Of a DNA stretch of 64,000 bases, positions 30,522 to 39,297 are shown piece after piece. Numbering within the stretch: position 1 is the first letter of the stretch; the number at the start of each line of letters is the position of its first letter. The translations under genes were made by a program, and so were the position numbers. The stretch comes from Secundilactobacillus silagei JCM 19001 (GTDB lineage: Bacteria > Bacillota > Bacilli > Lactobacillales > Lactobacillaceae). A model generated the notes under the pieces. That model was given only the letters and a program-made list of their open reading frames with translations, had not been told where the DNA came from and ran no database searches. Location of the stretch: positions 62,001-126,000 of the forward strand of contig NZ_BCMG01000008.1 of the NCBI RefSeq assembly GCF_002217945.1, read 5' to 3'.

Positions 30522-30656
30522 GCTTATATAGCCTAATCGGGCGCCAACGAGCAGATAGCTGCATGTAAGCCACTGTCAGCAAAACCACGCCAAAGAACAG
30601 CGCGGCCTTGCTGACAGTGGCTTACACACCGCTATCTAACCGCTCGTTTCTGCACC
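30522..30656 (-). repeat. Nested-hairpin repeat, copy 4
   Basis: On the minus strand it begins GGTGCAGAAACGAGCGGTTA, continues GATAGCGG and TGTAAGCCACTGTCAGCAA, and returns through the complements to GCCCGATTAGGCTAT. It faces copy 3, forming a convergent pair like copies 1 and 2. The inner stem is a perfect 19-bp match. Confidence 0.8.
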
Positions 30657-30666
30657 TTTTTTATCC

Positions 30667-30695
30667 TTGACACGCTTCTGATTCCAGTCTATTAT
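30667..30695 (+). promoter_or_regulatory. Consensus promoter of mnmE
   Basis: Perfect TTGACA (30667-30672), a 17-nt spacer and TATTAT (30690-30695). Transcription should begin near 30702, giving a leader of about 120 nt. Confidence 0.75.
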
Positions 30696-30722
30696 GATAA
30701 CTAATCATTCTTATCTTAAATA

Positions 30723-30783
30723 GATAAAGTAGTCAAAGTGCTTTATCCATGCTGTTAGGGGCATGGAGTGGGCACTTTTTTTG
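30723..30783 (+). promoter_or_regulatory. Transcription attenuator in the mnmE leader
   Basis: A terminator (arms 30735-30752 and 30761-30778, 16 of 18 positions paired including two wobbles, then T8) lies between the mnmE promoter and its start codon. An alternative helix, GATAAAG (30723-30729) with CTTTATC (30741-30747), would occupy the left arm of the terminator and act as an antiterminator. A third pairing, TTATCT with AGATAA just upstream, could sequester it. Confidence 0.6.
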
Positions 30784-30823
30784 TGCGTGAAAATATGAAC
30801 AATTAATCAATGGAGGGATAGAC

Positions 30824-32215
30824 ATGACGACAACAAGTGAATTTGACACGATTGCGGCCGTTGCAACACCGCCTGGTGAGGGTGGCATCTCAATTATTCG
30901 AGTGAGCGGCGACCATGCTTTTGAAGCAGTTATGCCGTTATTTAAGGGCAAAGCGTTGGATAAGGTGAAAAGTCACACAATCAATTATGGCCATATCATT
31001 GATCCTGAAACGCAGTCAGAAGTGGATGAAGTGATGGTTTCCGTTATGCGGGCGCCTAAGACATACACCCGTGAAGACGTGCTTGAAATCAACTGTCACG
31101 GTGGTTTAGTTGCCACCAATGACATTTTGCAGCTTGTTATCAGTCAAGGTGCTCGACTGGCTGAGCCCGGTGAGTTCACCAAGCGTGCTTTCCTCAACGG
31201 CCGCATTGATTTAAGTCAGGCTGAAGCGGTCATGGATCTGATTCGGGCGAAAACGGACCGGTCAATGAAGGTCGCTTTAAACCAGCTTGACGGCAGTTTA
31301 TCGCGGTTGATCAAAAAGCTACGTCAGGATATTTTGGAAGTTTTGGCGCAAGTCGAGGTCAACATTGACTACCCTGAATACGATGACGTGGAAACCATGA
31401 CGACGAAGCTACTGCTGGAAAAAGCCAAAGAAGTGAAGGCTTCGATTCAGCAACTACTCAAAACTGCTAAGCAGGGTAAAGTACTGCGTGATGGTCTGGC
31501 GACCGCGATTGTTGGCCGGCCAAACGTGGGTAAATCCAGTTTACTAAATGAACTGCTGCACGAAGATAAAGCCATCGTGACCGACGTTGCGGGAACGACC
31601 CGAGACGTGATTGAAGAATACGTCAATGTCGGCGGTGTCCCGTTAAAATTAGTCGATACAGCCGGTATTCATCATACGGATGATAAGGTTGAAAAAATCG
31701 GTGTTGAACGGTCTAAAAAAGCGATTGCGGCGGCTGATCTAGTCATTTTGGTACTCGATGCCAGCGAACCGTTAACCAAAGAAGACCGGCAGTTATTAAC
31801 CGATACGGCGGATGAAAAACGGATCATTATTTTAAATAAAACCGATTTACCACTGAAACTGGAAATGCCCGAATTAGAGCAATTAGCCGGTGATACGAAG
31901 ATTATAAAAGCCTCTATGACGCAAAATCAGGGGGTCGATCAGCTGGAAGGCGAGATCAGCCACCTCTTCTTTGATGAAGGTATCGAAACGGGCCGGGGTA
32001 ACGTGATGGTTACTAACGCCCGTCATATTGGCCTGTTAAAACAAGCCAGTTCGGCGTTAGATGATGTTATGAGCGGGATTGCAGCCGGCATGCCGGTTGA
32101 TCTGGTCCAGATCGATATGACTAGATGCTGGAATAAACTGGGTGAGATCACTGGCGATAGCTATCAAGATGAGTTATTAGACCAGCTGTTCAGTCAATTT
32201 TGTGTTGGTAAGTAA
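30824..32215 (+). CDS. mnmE: tRNA modification GTPase MnmE
   Basis: A 463-aa GTPase that with MnmG installs the cmnm5 group on wobble uridine 34 of tRNAs. The N-terminal folate-binding domain starts [16 protein letters not shown]. The G domain shows [25 protein letters not shown] and NKTD, and the C-terminal CVGK box is intact. GGAGGG precedes the ATG. It forms a unit with mnmG 29 nt downstream. Confidence 0.97.
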   Translation: MTTTSEFDTIAAVATPPGEGGISIIRVSGDHAFEAVMPLFKGKALDKVKSHTINYGHIIDPETQSEVDEVMVSVMRAPKTYTREDVLEINCHGGLVATNDILQLVISQGARLAEPGEFTKRAFLNGRIDLSQAEAVMDLIRAKTDRSMKVALNQLDGSLSRLIKKLRQDILEVLAQVEVNIDYPEYDDVETMTTKLLLEKAKEVKASIQQLLKTAKQGKVLRDGLATAIVGRPNVGKSSLLNELLHEDKAIVTDVAGTTRDVIEEYVNVGGVPLKLVDTAGIHHTDDKVEKIGVERSKKAIAAADLVILVLDASEPLTKEDRQLLTDTADEKRIIILNKTDLPLKLEMPELEQLAGDTKIIKASMTQNQGVDQLEGEISHLFFDEGIETGRGNVMVTNARHIGLLKQASSALDDVMSGIAAGMPVDLVQIDMTRCWNKLGEITGDSYQDELLDQLFSQFCVGK

Positions 32216-32244
32216 ACGAGAGAATTTATTTAGGAGGAAACAAC

Positions 32245-34158
32245 ATGCCTGAGATTCAACCCTATCAGGGTCAGGACTATGATGTGATTATCGTAGGTGC
32301 CGGTCATGCCGGTGTAGAAGCAGCGCTGGCAGCTGCGCGAATGGGCAACCAGACGTTATTAATGACGATTAACTTGGATATGGTGGCCTTTATGCCATGT
32401 AACCCATCGGTCGGTGGCCCAGCCAAGGGAATCGTCGTACGTGAAATTGACGCATTGGGCGGTGAAATGGGCCGTAACATTGACAAAACTTACGTCCAGA
32501 TGCGGATGCTCAATACGGGTAAGGGACCGGCTGTTCGGGCATTACGGGCCCAAGCCGATAAGCATGCTTACCACGCTGAAATGAAACACACCTTGGAAAA
32601 GGAACCAAATTTAACCCTGCGTCAGGGCATCGTCGACGATCTGATCGTTGAAGACGGGGTCTGCAAGGGGGTCATTACCAATACCGGCGCGCACTACAAC
32701 GCTAAAACGGTGGTGATCGCTGCTGGAACGGCCGCACGGGGCAAAATTATCATCGGAGAGCTCATGTACTCGTCGGGGCCTAATAACTCCCAGCCAGCCA
32801 TGAAACTCACTAAGAACCTCGAAAAATACGGTTTAAAGCTGGAACGGTTTAAGACTGGGACACCGCCACGAGTGGACGGCAATACGATCAACTATGACGA
32901 AACCGAAGAACAGCCTGGTGATAAAGAACCGAACCACTTTAGTTTTGAAACGCCGGATGAAAACTATTTAGCGCTTAAAAATCAACTCTCATGCTGGTTA
33001 ACCTACACCAACGAAACAACTCATAAAATCATTCGGGCCAACCTCGACCGCGCACCCATGTTTACCGGTGTAATCGAAGGGGTTGGACCCCGTTACTGTC
33101 CATCAATTGAGGACAAGATCGTGCGGTTTGCGGACAAGAGCCGCCACCAGCTGTTCTTGGAACCAGAAGGCCGCAAGACGGATGAATGGTACGTTCAAGG
33201 ACTATCGACTTCCATGCCTGAAGAAGTTCAGCAAAAGATCCTCCATTCGATCAAAGGGTTGGAAAAAGCCGAGTTGATGCGTCCAGGTTACGCCATTGAA
33301 TACGATGTTGTTTCCCCTTACCAACTGCGCCCAACTCTTGAAACAAAATTAATCAAGAACCTGTATACTGCTGGTCAGACCAACGGAACTTCGGGTTACG
33401 AAGAAGCTGCCGGTCAAGGAATCATGGCTGGGATTAACGCCGGTTTACGGGCATTAGGCAAGGAACCTTACGTCATGAAGCGGTCCGAAGGCTACATTGG
33501 CGTCATGATCGATGATCTGGTGACTAAGGGGACTAACGAACCTTACCGCTTGCTGACTAGCCGTGCGGAATACCGCTTAATTTTACGGCACGATAATGCT
33601 GACCTGCGTTTGACGCCTAAGGGCCATGAACTGGGGCTGATTTCCGATGACCGCTACAACGCCTTTTTGGCGAAGCGCCAAGCCATCAAAGATGAACTTG
33701 CCCGCTTAAATACGGTGCGGGTCAAGCCATCGCCTGAAGTGAATGCTTACGTTGAATCACGCAACGAAAAGCCACTGAAAGACGGTGTGCTAGCGTCTGA
33801 ATTCCTTCGACGGCCACGGGTAACTTATGCCGACTTGCTCCGGTTTATTCCGGCGCCTGAAAAGCCGCTGGATCGCCGCGTCATTGAAGAGATCGAAATT
33901 CGCATCAAGTACGCCGGCTACATCAAGAAAGCCGAAGAAAGCGTGGCTAAGATGAAGAAGATGGAAGCTAAAAAGATTCCCGATAACATCGATTTTGATG
34001 CCATTGACGGTCTCGCCACGGAAGCCCATCAAAAGCTCGACAAGATCCGGCCGGAAACTATTGCCCAAGCAACGCGGATCAGTGGGGTTAACCCAGCTGA
34101 TATTGCGATCTTGAGCATCTATATCGAACGGGGTAAGATTGCTAAGATTCACGCATAA
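32245..34158 (+). CDS. mnmG: tRNA uridine-5-carboxymethylaminomethyl modification enzyme MnmG
   Basis: A 637-aa FAD enzyme with the dinucleotide motif [18 protein letters not shown], the GGPAKG loop, the KTGTPPR and the [16 protein letters not shown] signatures, and a helical C-terminus that binds MnmE. AGGAGGAAACAAC precedes the ATG. In many Firmicutes rsmG, noc, parA and parB follow; here they do not, and the neighbour is a converging thioesterase. Confidence 0.97.
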   Translation: MPEIQPYQGQDYDVIIVGAGHAGVEAALAAARMGNQTLLMTINLDMVAFMPCNPSVGGPAKGIVVREIDALGGEMGRNIDKTYVQMRMLNTGKGPAVRALRAQADKHAYHAEMKHTLEKEPNLTLRQGIVDDLIVEDGVCKGVITNTGAHYNAKTVVIAAGTAARGKIIIGELMYSSGPNNSQPAMKLTKNLEKYGLKLERFKTGTPPRVDGNTINYDETEEQPGDKEPNHFSFETPDENYLALKNQLSCWLTYTNETTHKIIRANLDRAPMFTGVIEGVGPRYCPSIEDKIVRFADKSRHQLFLEPEGRKTDEWYVQGLSTSMPEEVQQKILHSIKGLEKAELMRPGYAIEYDVVSPYQLRPTLETKLIKNLYTAGQTNGTSGYEEAAGQGIMAGINAGLRALGKEPYVMKRSEGYIGVMIDDLVTKGTNEPYRLLTSRAEYRLILRHDNADLRLTPKGHELGLISDDRYNAFLAKRQAIKDELARLNTVRVKPSPEVNAYVESRNEKPLKDGVLASEFLRRPRVTYADLLRFIPAPEKPLDRRVIEEIEIRIKYAGYIKKAEESVAKMKKMEAKKIPDNIDFDAIDGLATEAHQKLDKIRPETIAQATRISGVNPADIAILSIYIERGKIAKIHA

Positions 34159-34169
34159 TCAAGAAAATC

Positions 34170-34215
34170 AAAAAGACTAAATCTTCGCTGAGTTGCGAGG
34201 ATTTAGTCTTTTTTT
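34170..34215. terminator. Bidirectional intrinsic terminator
   Basis: AAAAAGACTAAATCTTCGC pairs with GCGAGGATTTAGTCTTTTT (one wobble, 6-nt loop). It serves mnmG and the converging thioesterase gene. Confidence 0.85.
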
Positions 34216-34218
34216 AAT

Positions 34219-34722
34219 TTAATTGAGATCTAGATGTTTGAATAATCCCTTTTGATAATTCCGGTCCGCTTTGCGCTGCACTAACCGGTCCGCGTAGCCG
34301 CTGCAGAGAAATTTTTCTTCATCCGTTTCCGGCATAATTTTTGGCAGCGGCGGATTTGCTGGATTAGCCACCGTGACGAAGGTAACAAAACAGGTAAAGC
34401 CTACAAACTGCTCGCCAGTCAGTAAGTGTTCGCCCAGCCCTTTAACGAAGACTTCCAGTGAACGGTGGCTGGTACCAGTGACGTAGGATTCGATCAGCAT
34501 GGCGTCTTGCATGACGAACGGGGCAATGAAGGCCATGTGATCCATCGTCGCCGTGACCTGGACTTGATGGATGGCGCGCGAGGCCGCAATTGAGCTCGTA
34601 TCATCAACTAATGACAGAATTCGACCACCAAACACAGTGTTGTGTTCATTTAAATCCGCGCTGAATACCCGGTGACTTGAACTGACTAAGGTTTCGTGAC
34701 AGGTTAACTGATTGATGCTCAT
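34219..34722 (-). CDS. Acyl-CoA thioesterase, hot-dog fold (YciA/BACH-like)
   Basis: A 167-aa protein with the hot-dog signature N-x-x-x-T-V-FGGRILSLVDDTSSIAA and the second strand set MDHMAFIAPF. It should hydrolyse acyl-CoA thioesters in the cytosol; chain-length preference is unknown. GGAGGT lies 8 nt from the ATG. The C-terminal tail (about 140-167) is basic and variable. It is a single gene converging on mnmG. Confidence 0.85.
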   Translation of the reverse strand: MSINQLTCHETLVSSSHRVFSADLNEHNTVFGGRILSLVDDTSSIAASRAIHQVQVTATMDHMAFIAPFVMQDAMLIESYVTGTSHRSLEVFVKGLGEHLLTGEQFVGFTCFVTFVTVANPANPPLPKIMPETDEEKFLCSGYADRLVQRKADRNYQKGLFKHLDLN

Positions 34723-34884
34723 AATGTGACCTCCAGTAATCCATAATTAGGGCTATTCTAACATAGATTCGAAAGGGGTATTGAAGCGGTTACATTTAAA
34801 ATGAGTGAGTTAGAATCATATTAATTGTATTACGGGCAGACAACTTTCATAATGAAGTCAAAATTAATGAAAGAAGCGATCAAA

Positions 34885-35241
34885 ATGACACGACATTTAA
34901 CGTTATCACCAGAGGCCATTGCTAAAATCAAGCCGCAGTTAACGGATCACACTCGGATCTTACTGAGTTATGACGACGGGGTTGGCCCCTATTCTCACCA
35001 TGGACTAGTTGCGTTGCAGGTCTCGTTTCAACTGGTGCTGATCAACGATAGCCAGCCCTATGACGATTACGACGAAGAAATCGAGACTAATTTACAGCCA
35101 ATGTATATCAAATCCTATTCCGGCCGGTTTCTGAGTGATCAGATGACCTTAAAGCTGCAGCCCAAGTATCAGACTATGGTGCTAGCAGATGAAGGCGGTG
35201 AAATTGATCAAAACGTGGAAATCGTCAGTGAACGAAACTAA
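34885..35241 (+). CDS. HesB/IscA-like (Fe-S biosynthesis domain) protein without conserved cysteines
   Basis: A 118-aa protein of the lactobacillar Fe-S biosynthesis-domain family. It shows LTLSPEAIAKIKP, then DGVGPYSHHG and the sheet segment PMYIKSYSGRFLSDQMTLKL. No Cys is visible, so it cannot ligate an Fe-S cluster as classical IscA does; its real role is unknown. I use the ATG at 34885 because upstream in-frame ATGs (34825, 34855, 34867) lack good ribosome sites; AAAGAAG lies 8 nt before it. Confidence 0.7.
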   Translation: MTRHLTLSPEAIAKIKPQLTDHTRILLSYDDGVGPYSHHGLVALQVSFQLVLINDSQPYDDYDEEIETNLQPMYIKSYSGRFLSDQMTLKLQPKYQTMVLADEGGEIDQNVEIVSERN

Positions 35242-35246
35242 AAATT

Positions 35247-35283
35247 AAAAAAACGGGAACTGTTCAACGGCGACCGTTTTTTG
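35247..35283 (+). terminator. Intrinsic terminator, weak
   Basis: AAAAAACGG pairs with CCGTTTTTT over 9 bp around an 18-nt loop that contains further short pairing. It separates the HesB-like gene from the pyruvate oxidase promoter. Confidence 0.55.
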
Positions 35284-35297
35284 TTGAAATAAAAGCG

Positions 35298-35311
35298 TGA
35301 AAGCGTTGTGA
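35298..35311 (+). promoter_or_regulatory. Probable cre site (CcpA operator) upstream of pyruvate oxidase
   Basis: TGAAAGCGTTGTGA matches the cre consensus TGWAANCGNTNWCA at every position except the penultimate base. It sits 34 bp before the predicted -35 element. Carbon catabolite control of lactobacillar pyruvate oxidase is established, which makes the site credible. Confidence 0.55.
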
Positions 35312-35344
35312 AAACCTTAACTTACAAAAAGTAAGCAAATCAGG

Positions 35345-35372
35345 TGACTTTTAAAGCTTGCAGCACTATACT
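35345..35372 (+). promoter_or_regulatory. Promoter of the pyruvate oxidase gene
   Basis: TGACTT (35345-35350), a 16-nt spacer and TATACT (35367-35372). The palindrome TTAACGTTAA lies just after the expected start of transcription. Confidence 0.5.
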
Positions 35373-35444
35373 TTTTAACGTTAAACAATTTAAGCATTGG
35401 ATAGTTTTAATTGTGATGAGAAATTAATGGAGGAGTGCGATACG

Positions 35445-37205
35445 ATGACAAAGATGATGGCAGGACAAGCATTAGTTAAAGTATTGGAAGATTGGGACGT
35501 TGACCATCTTTATGGGATTCCTGGGGGCTCAATTAACCATACCGTTGAAGGTCTATATCTCGAGCAAGATAAGGTGAAGTATATTCAGGTTCGCCACGAA
35601 GAGGTCGGTGCCATTGCGGCTTCTGCCGATGCTAAATTCACGGGTAAGATCGGGGTTACTTTTGGTTCCGCAGGTCCTGGTGCGACTCACCTGTTCAACG
35701 GCCTTTACGATGCCAAGATGGACCACGTGCCCGTGCTGGCAATCGTGGGCCAAGTTGCCCAACCGGTGATGAACACCAACTTCTTCCAGGAAATGGATGA
35801 AGGGCCAATGTTTGATGATGTTTCAGTCTATAACCGGACCGTCACCACGGCGGAACAGATCCCCTATGTCATCAACGAAGCCATTCGTGAAGCTTACCGT
35901 CAAAGCGGCGTGGCAGTGGTCATTTTGCCTGAAGACTTGACCCAAAAAGAAATTGATTATGTGCCATCAAAGACACCGAAAGAAGTTACGAATAACTACA
36001 GCCAAACAGTTGATCCAAAGGCTATCCAGGACAGCCTTAAGATGATCAAGGAAGCTAAGCATCCACTGATCTATGCTGGCCGCGGCTTGCTGGGTGCCCG
36101 GGATGTGTTGACGAAGTTCTCCGAGCAGTTCAACATTCCAGTGATGAACACGGTACCGTCAACGGGCGTCATTTCAACCGATCACCCGAACTTTATTGGC
36201 ACATTTGGTCGGTTAGGAACAAAATCAGGCTTTGAAGCCCTGCAGCATGCTGATTTGATCCTCTTCTTGGCTTCTGAATTTCCGTTTGCGAACTTCTGGC
36301 CAAAGAACTTAAAGATCATTCAAGTAAACACGAACCCATTTGATATTGGGAAGACGGTTGACGTTGATTATTCAGTGATTGCGGATGCTAAGAGCTATCT
36401 AAATGATATGATTGCCACCGGTGAAACACGTCCAGCAGATACTTGGCTGAAAGCGAACCAGGAAAATAAGGCGAACTGGAACAAGTGGCTGGATGAACAG
36501 GCTGAAGATGAGAGCCGTGGCTTAAACCCTGAAGCAGTTACTAAGAAGATTGCTGAACTGGCAGGGCCTAACGACACTTATGCGGTTGATACCGGGAACG
36601 TTTCTGAATGGGGCGTTCGTGGGTTACCGATGAACAAGAACCAGCGTTTTGCCATTTCTGGTTTATTTGCCACCATGGGCTTTGGCCTGCCTGGTGGGAT
36701 GGCTGGTGCGCTGAGTGTACCGGATGCACAGGCTTGGTCACTGTCAGGTGATGGCGGTTTCGCCATGGTAGCACCTGACATTATTACTGAAGCTCGTTAT
36801 GAACTGCCAGTCATTAACGTCGTCTTTACCAATCACCGCTTCGGCTTTATCTACTACGAACAGGCGGAATCCAAGCAGCACTTCTACGGGGTCGATCTAA
36901 CGGATGCCGACTGGGCGAAGGTGGCTGAAGGACTTGGCGGGATTGGCTTTACCGTTAAGAATAAGGCTGATCTTGATGAGGTCTTCGCTAAGGTCAAGGA
37001 CTTACAGGCCAACGGCAACAAGAAGCCGATCGTGATCAACGCCTACATTAATCCTGATGATCCAATCGCGACGGCCTTTATGCCATTAGACGAAAAGCTC
37101 TACGGCGCGGATACTGTTAAGGCTTACTCAGAGAAGTACCACATTGATCCAAAGACGCAGCCATCATTAGGTGAACTGCTTCGTGCTCAAGGCGATGATA
37201 AGTAG
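35445..37205 (+). CDS. pox: Pyruvate oxidase (ThDP/FAD-dependent, acetyl-phosphate forming)
   Basis: A 586-aa enzyme that converts pyruvate, phosphate and oxygen to acetyl phosphate, CO2 and H2O2. The ThDP enzyme N-terminal domain has YGIPGGSINH and the catalytic Glu in RHEEVGA. The central FAD-type domain follows, and the ThDP motif reads GDGGFAMVAPDI ending in N-HRFGF. The start ATG at 35445 has GGAGGAG 9 nt upstream; the longer frame from 35397 lacks one. It is a single gene with promoter, cre-like site and its own terminator. Confidence 0.92.
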   Translation: MTKMMAGQALVKVLEDWDVDHLYGIPGGSINHTVEGLYLEQDKVKYIQVRHEEVGAIAASADAKFTGKIGVTFGSAGPGATHLFNGLYDAKMDHVPVLAIVGQVAQPVMNTNFFQEMDEGPMFDDVSVYNRTVTTAEQIPYVINEAIREAYRQSGVAVVILPEDLTQKEIDYVPSKTPKEVTNNYSQTVDPKAIQDSLKMIKEAKHPLIYAGRGLLGARDVLTKFSEQFNIPVMNTVPSTGVISTDHPNFIGTFGRLGTKSGFEALQHADLILFLASEFPFANFWPKNLKIIQVNTNPFDIGKTVDVDYSVIADAKSYLNDMIATGETRPADTWLKANQENKANWNKWLDEQAEDESRGLNPEAVTKKIAELAGPNDTYAVDTGNVSEWGVRGLPMNKNQRFAISGLFATMGFGLPGGMAGALSVPDAQAWSLSGDGGFAMVAPDIITEARYELPVINVVFTNHRFGFIYYEQAESKQHFYGVDLTDADWAKVAEGLGGIGFTVKNKADLDEVFAKVKDLQANGNKKPIVINAYINPDDPIATAFMPLDEKLYGADTVKAYSEKYHIDPKTQPSLGELLRAQGDDK

Positions 37206-37237
37206 GTTTTAAGTTCTGAAAAATAATTTTCAACGTG

Positions 37238-37276
37238 AAAAGCTCAGTACAATAATCAGATTGTACTGGGCTTTTT
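37238..37276 (+). terminator. Intrinsic terminator of the pyruvate oxidase gene
   Basis: AAAAGCTCAGTACAAT (37238-37253) pairs with ATTGTACTGGGCTTTT (one wobble), followed by T. Confidence 0.85.
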
Positions 37277-37395
37277 GGTTTGCGTTTAATAGATTTTGTA
37301 ATAGCGGTTCGTCGCATTACAAATTACCAGGAATTAACGCCACCGTGGGCAAATCTGGTATGATACGAGTATAACTATCTTGGGGAGGAATAACG

Positions 37396-37587
37396 ATGGC
37401 AAAATGGTTTAGTGGTAGACGATCAAAGCAGCAGGTATTAGGGGACACCAATAATGATCACGAGATCGATTATGGTGAATTGTACACAGCGTATGCCAAA
37501 TCGAAACAGAATAATATGTCTCGTCAGCGACACCAAGCGGAGAAAATGGCCAGTCAAATCAAAAAAGATCAGCAACGAAATTCATGA
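37396..37587 (+). CDS. Small basic protein with a single EF-hand-like loop
   Basis: A 63-aa protein with no signal peptide. Residues 17-28, DTNNDHEIDYGE, place Asp/Asn/Asp at loop positions 1, 3 and 5, Ile at 8, Asp at 9 and Glu at 12, which is a textbook EF-hand calcium loop. The rest is Lys/Arg/Gln-rich and likely helical. TTGGGGAGGAA sits just upstream. It stands alone. I do not recognise a family; a calcium-responsive cytosolic role is inference. Confidence 0.65.
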   Translation: MAKWFSGRRSKQQVLGDTNNDHEIDYGELYTAYAKSKQNNMSRQRHQAEKMASQIKKDQQRNS

Positions 37588-37800
37588 CAGATAAAAAATT
37601 ATCCTACGAGGGGACAGCGACTTGCTTATTTTACAAGTGGTTCTACAATTTAAATCCAGGGAAAAGTGATAGGCCACTATATGGTTACTATCATGAAAAT
37701 GGCTTAAAGTACAGGCATATAGCTTCAATGATAATTGACATATAACTGGGAAACCATGACACTATAAGAAGTCAGGGTAAAAGCTGAAAAGTTCTTGGTA

Positions 37801-37844
37801 AAATAGCCTTTAGAGCCATTTTTTGACGGCTTTAAAGGCTATTT
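37801..37844 (+). terminator. Terminator-like hairpin
   Basis: AAATAGCCTTTAGAGCC (37801-37817) pairs with GGCTTTAAAGGCTATTT (37828-37844) over 17 bp with one wobble. The T-tract is short. No gene is visible in 37588-37800. Confidence 0.45.
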
Positions 37845-37871
37845 GAATGTTCTAGGGGGAATTATTTGCAG

Positions 37872-37902
37872 TAAAAACGGACTACCTAATTGAGACAGTC
37901 CG
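37872..37902 (-). terminator. Intrinsic terminator of the 37919-38449 gene
   Basis: On the minus strand CGGACT pairs with AGTCCG around a 13-nt loop, followed by TTTTTAC. Confidence 0.6.
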
Positions 37903-37918
37903 CTATTGATCTATTTAG

Positions 37919-38449
37919 TTATTTCCAAGCACTAGCCTTGAAATAGTATTGATTTTGAGGCTCAGTTCCGCCTTGGTTACCAAAAATGTATCTCAATGAA
38001 CTTTCAATAGCTGGATAGCGATATTTTTTACCGCTATGATCATATAAATAAGCGTGCGTGCGTCTCATCGCGGGTACTTCATAGAGACCACCGACGCTAA
38101 AAGCGTACCAAGCAGACCCCTTATTGTGTTCAGTAAATAAGCAAGCGTAATAATCTTTGCCGACAGAACGGCCTTCTTTAGCTGTTGAACAATGTCCTAT
38201 TGGTTTAAATCTGCTACTTCCTATAGTTTTATGGTTATGATACCAAGTAGTGTAGGTATACTTGGTAAATTTAATCTCGCTATCCTTGGATAGACTAGGT
38301 TTGCTGTACCAAGCACCCCTTAATGATTTAGGAATAATTGCGTGAGATTTTATACCAGATATAGCAGTTGCACTTGCAGTCATAGATGTAGCACCGAACG
38401 TTGCTAGGGCAAGCACGATAACGGCTAGTCCCTTGATTAATTTATTCAT
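37919..38449 (-). CDS. Small secreted protein of unknown function
   Basis: A 176-aa protein with a clear signal peptide (about 1-28, MNKLIKG then a hydrophobic stretch, A-x-A cleavage near TASATA). The mature part starts IPKSLRGAWYSK and is rich in Tyr, Lys and Ser, so a small beta-sheet domain is likely. The x-P-x-x-x-RG-x-W pattern recurs in the secreted protein at 39753-40127. Three Cys residues are not needed for anchoring, and no LPXTG or lipobox is seen. Function unknown. Confidence 0.7.
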   Translation of the reverse strand: MNKLIKGLAVIVLALATFGATSMTASATAISGIKSHAIIPKSLRGAWYSKPSLSKDSEIKFTKYTYTTWYHNHKTIGSSRFKPIGHCSTAKEGRSVGKDYYACLFTEHNKGSAWYAFSVGGLYEVPAMRRTHAYLYDHSGKKYRYPAIESSLRYIFGNQGGTEPQNQYYFKASAWK

Positions 38450-38482
38450 GGAATTTTACTTCCTCTTTTTTGATTTGATGTA

Positions 38483-38911
38483 TTAATATTTGTATTCCCA
38501 GGCACGATGTTTAAAGGAGTGCGTCCATGTATATTTGATTTTTGACCCTCGTTTGTAAACGCGCATGGTCTGATTAACATCATCCATCTTATCCATGCCA
38601 TTGATCTCATAGGTATGAGTGCCAATCTTTTTATAGGATGCATCCATTGCTATTCCTAGCATTGCAGATCCTGTAAGACTACGCTTACCATGATACATAG
38701 GACTCCAAAAATTGTAGAATGGTGCCGAATCTTGTCTAATATAAATGCGCGAATAGTTTCTTTCTTTGCCTAGAGGCCTACCCTTGTATTTCCCTCGTAA
38801 TGTGACTGGTGTACCATTATGCCACGTAGCAGCAGATACATGAGTAGGCATCAAAGTAAGAGTACCTAGAAGTGCTGACGTGGCCAATAAACCTGTAACA
38901 CATTTGTTCAT
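38483..38911 (-). CDS. Small secreted protein of unknown function
   Basis: A 142-aa protein with a signal peptide (about 1-28, ending HVSAATW). The mature part starts WHNGTPVTLRGKYKGRPLG and ends RAWEYKY. Tyr/Lys-rich strands dominate. The opening is similar in style to the other two small secreted proteins nearby (P-x-x-x-RG-x-W/Y). It is 33 nt upstream of the 37919-38449 gene in the same direction, so they are probably co-transcribed. Confidence 0.7.
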   Translation of the reverse strand: MNKCVTGLLATSALLGTLTLMPTHVSAATWHNGTPVTLRGKYKGRPLGKERNYSRIYIRQDSAPFYNFWSPMYHGKRSLTGSAMLGIAMDASYKKIGTHTYEINGMDKMDDVNQTMRVYKRGSKIKYTWTHSFKHRAWEYKY

Positions 38912-39070
38912 TATTCCGTCTCCTTCTTACGACAACAGTTTATGTAACATAATTAAGCATAGGTCTAGTATCCCGAGAATTCCAGAGTTGACCGTAATTC
39001 AATTTTAAGATCGATAAAGTTTGGTATAATAAGACTTTCCATATGTAAAATATTGTAAAAGAAACCCAGC

Positions 39071-39112
39071 GACCTGCTCTCTAAAGCTATTTCTAGTTTT
39101 GGGGAGCAGGTC
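39071..39112. other. Hairpin upstream of the Cys-rich mini-peptide
   Basis: GACCTGCTC pairs with GAGCAGGTC (9 bp; 20-odd nt loop). There is no T-tract, so it is not a simple terminator. It overlaps the region where the promoter for the downstream small genes should lie. Confidence 0.4.
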
Positions 39113-39149
39113 ACTGTTATACTATCTACAAGGGAGCGTAACCATAGTT

Positions 39150-39287
39150 ATGGAAGATTTTGGGAAAGACCTGGAAGAACTAGGCGGCTGCATTAACGGT
39201 TGCTTTACTGGTTGTGTTGGGTTGGTAATAGCCGTTGCAGTTGTTGCCTTCTGCATAGCCGTAATTGTCGAAACAATACTTCATTAG
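39150..39287 (+). CDS. 45-aa Cys-rich membrane peptide with a double-glycine-like leader
   Basis: The N-terminal 13 residues, MEDFGKDLEELGG, resemble a short double-glycine leader (L-x-x-L-G-G type). A segment with Cys at 14, 18 and 22 follows, then one hydrophobic helix with Cys 35. AGGGAG is about 13 nt upstream of the ATG, longer than usual, so the start is uncertain; the frame extends to 39099. It could be a small peptide bacteriocin or a simple membrane peptide; no exporter or immunity gene is beside it. Confidence 0.45.
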   Translation: MEDFGKDLEELGGCINGCFTGCVGLVIAVAVVAFCIAVIVETILH

Positions 39288-39297
39288 AGGTGATAAC

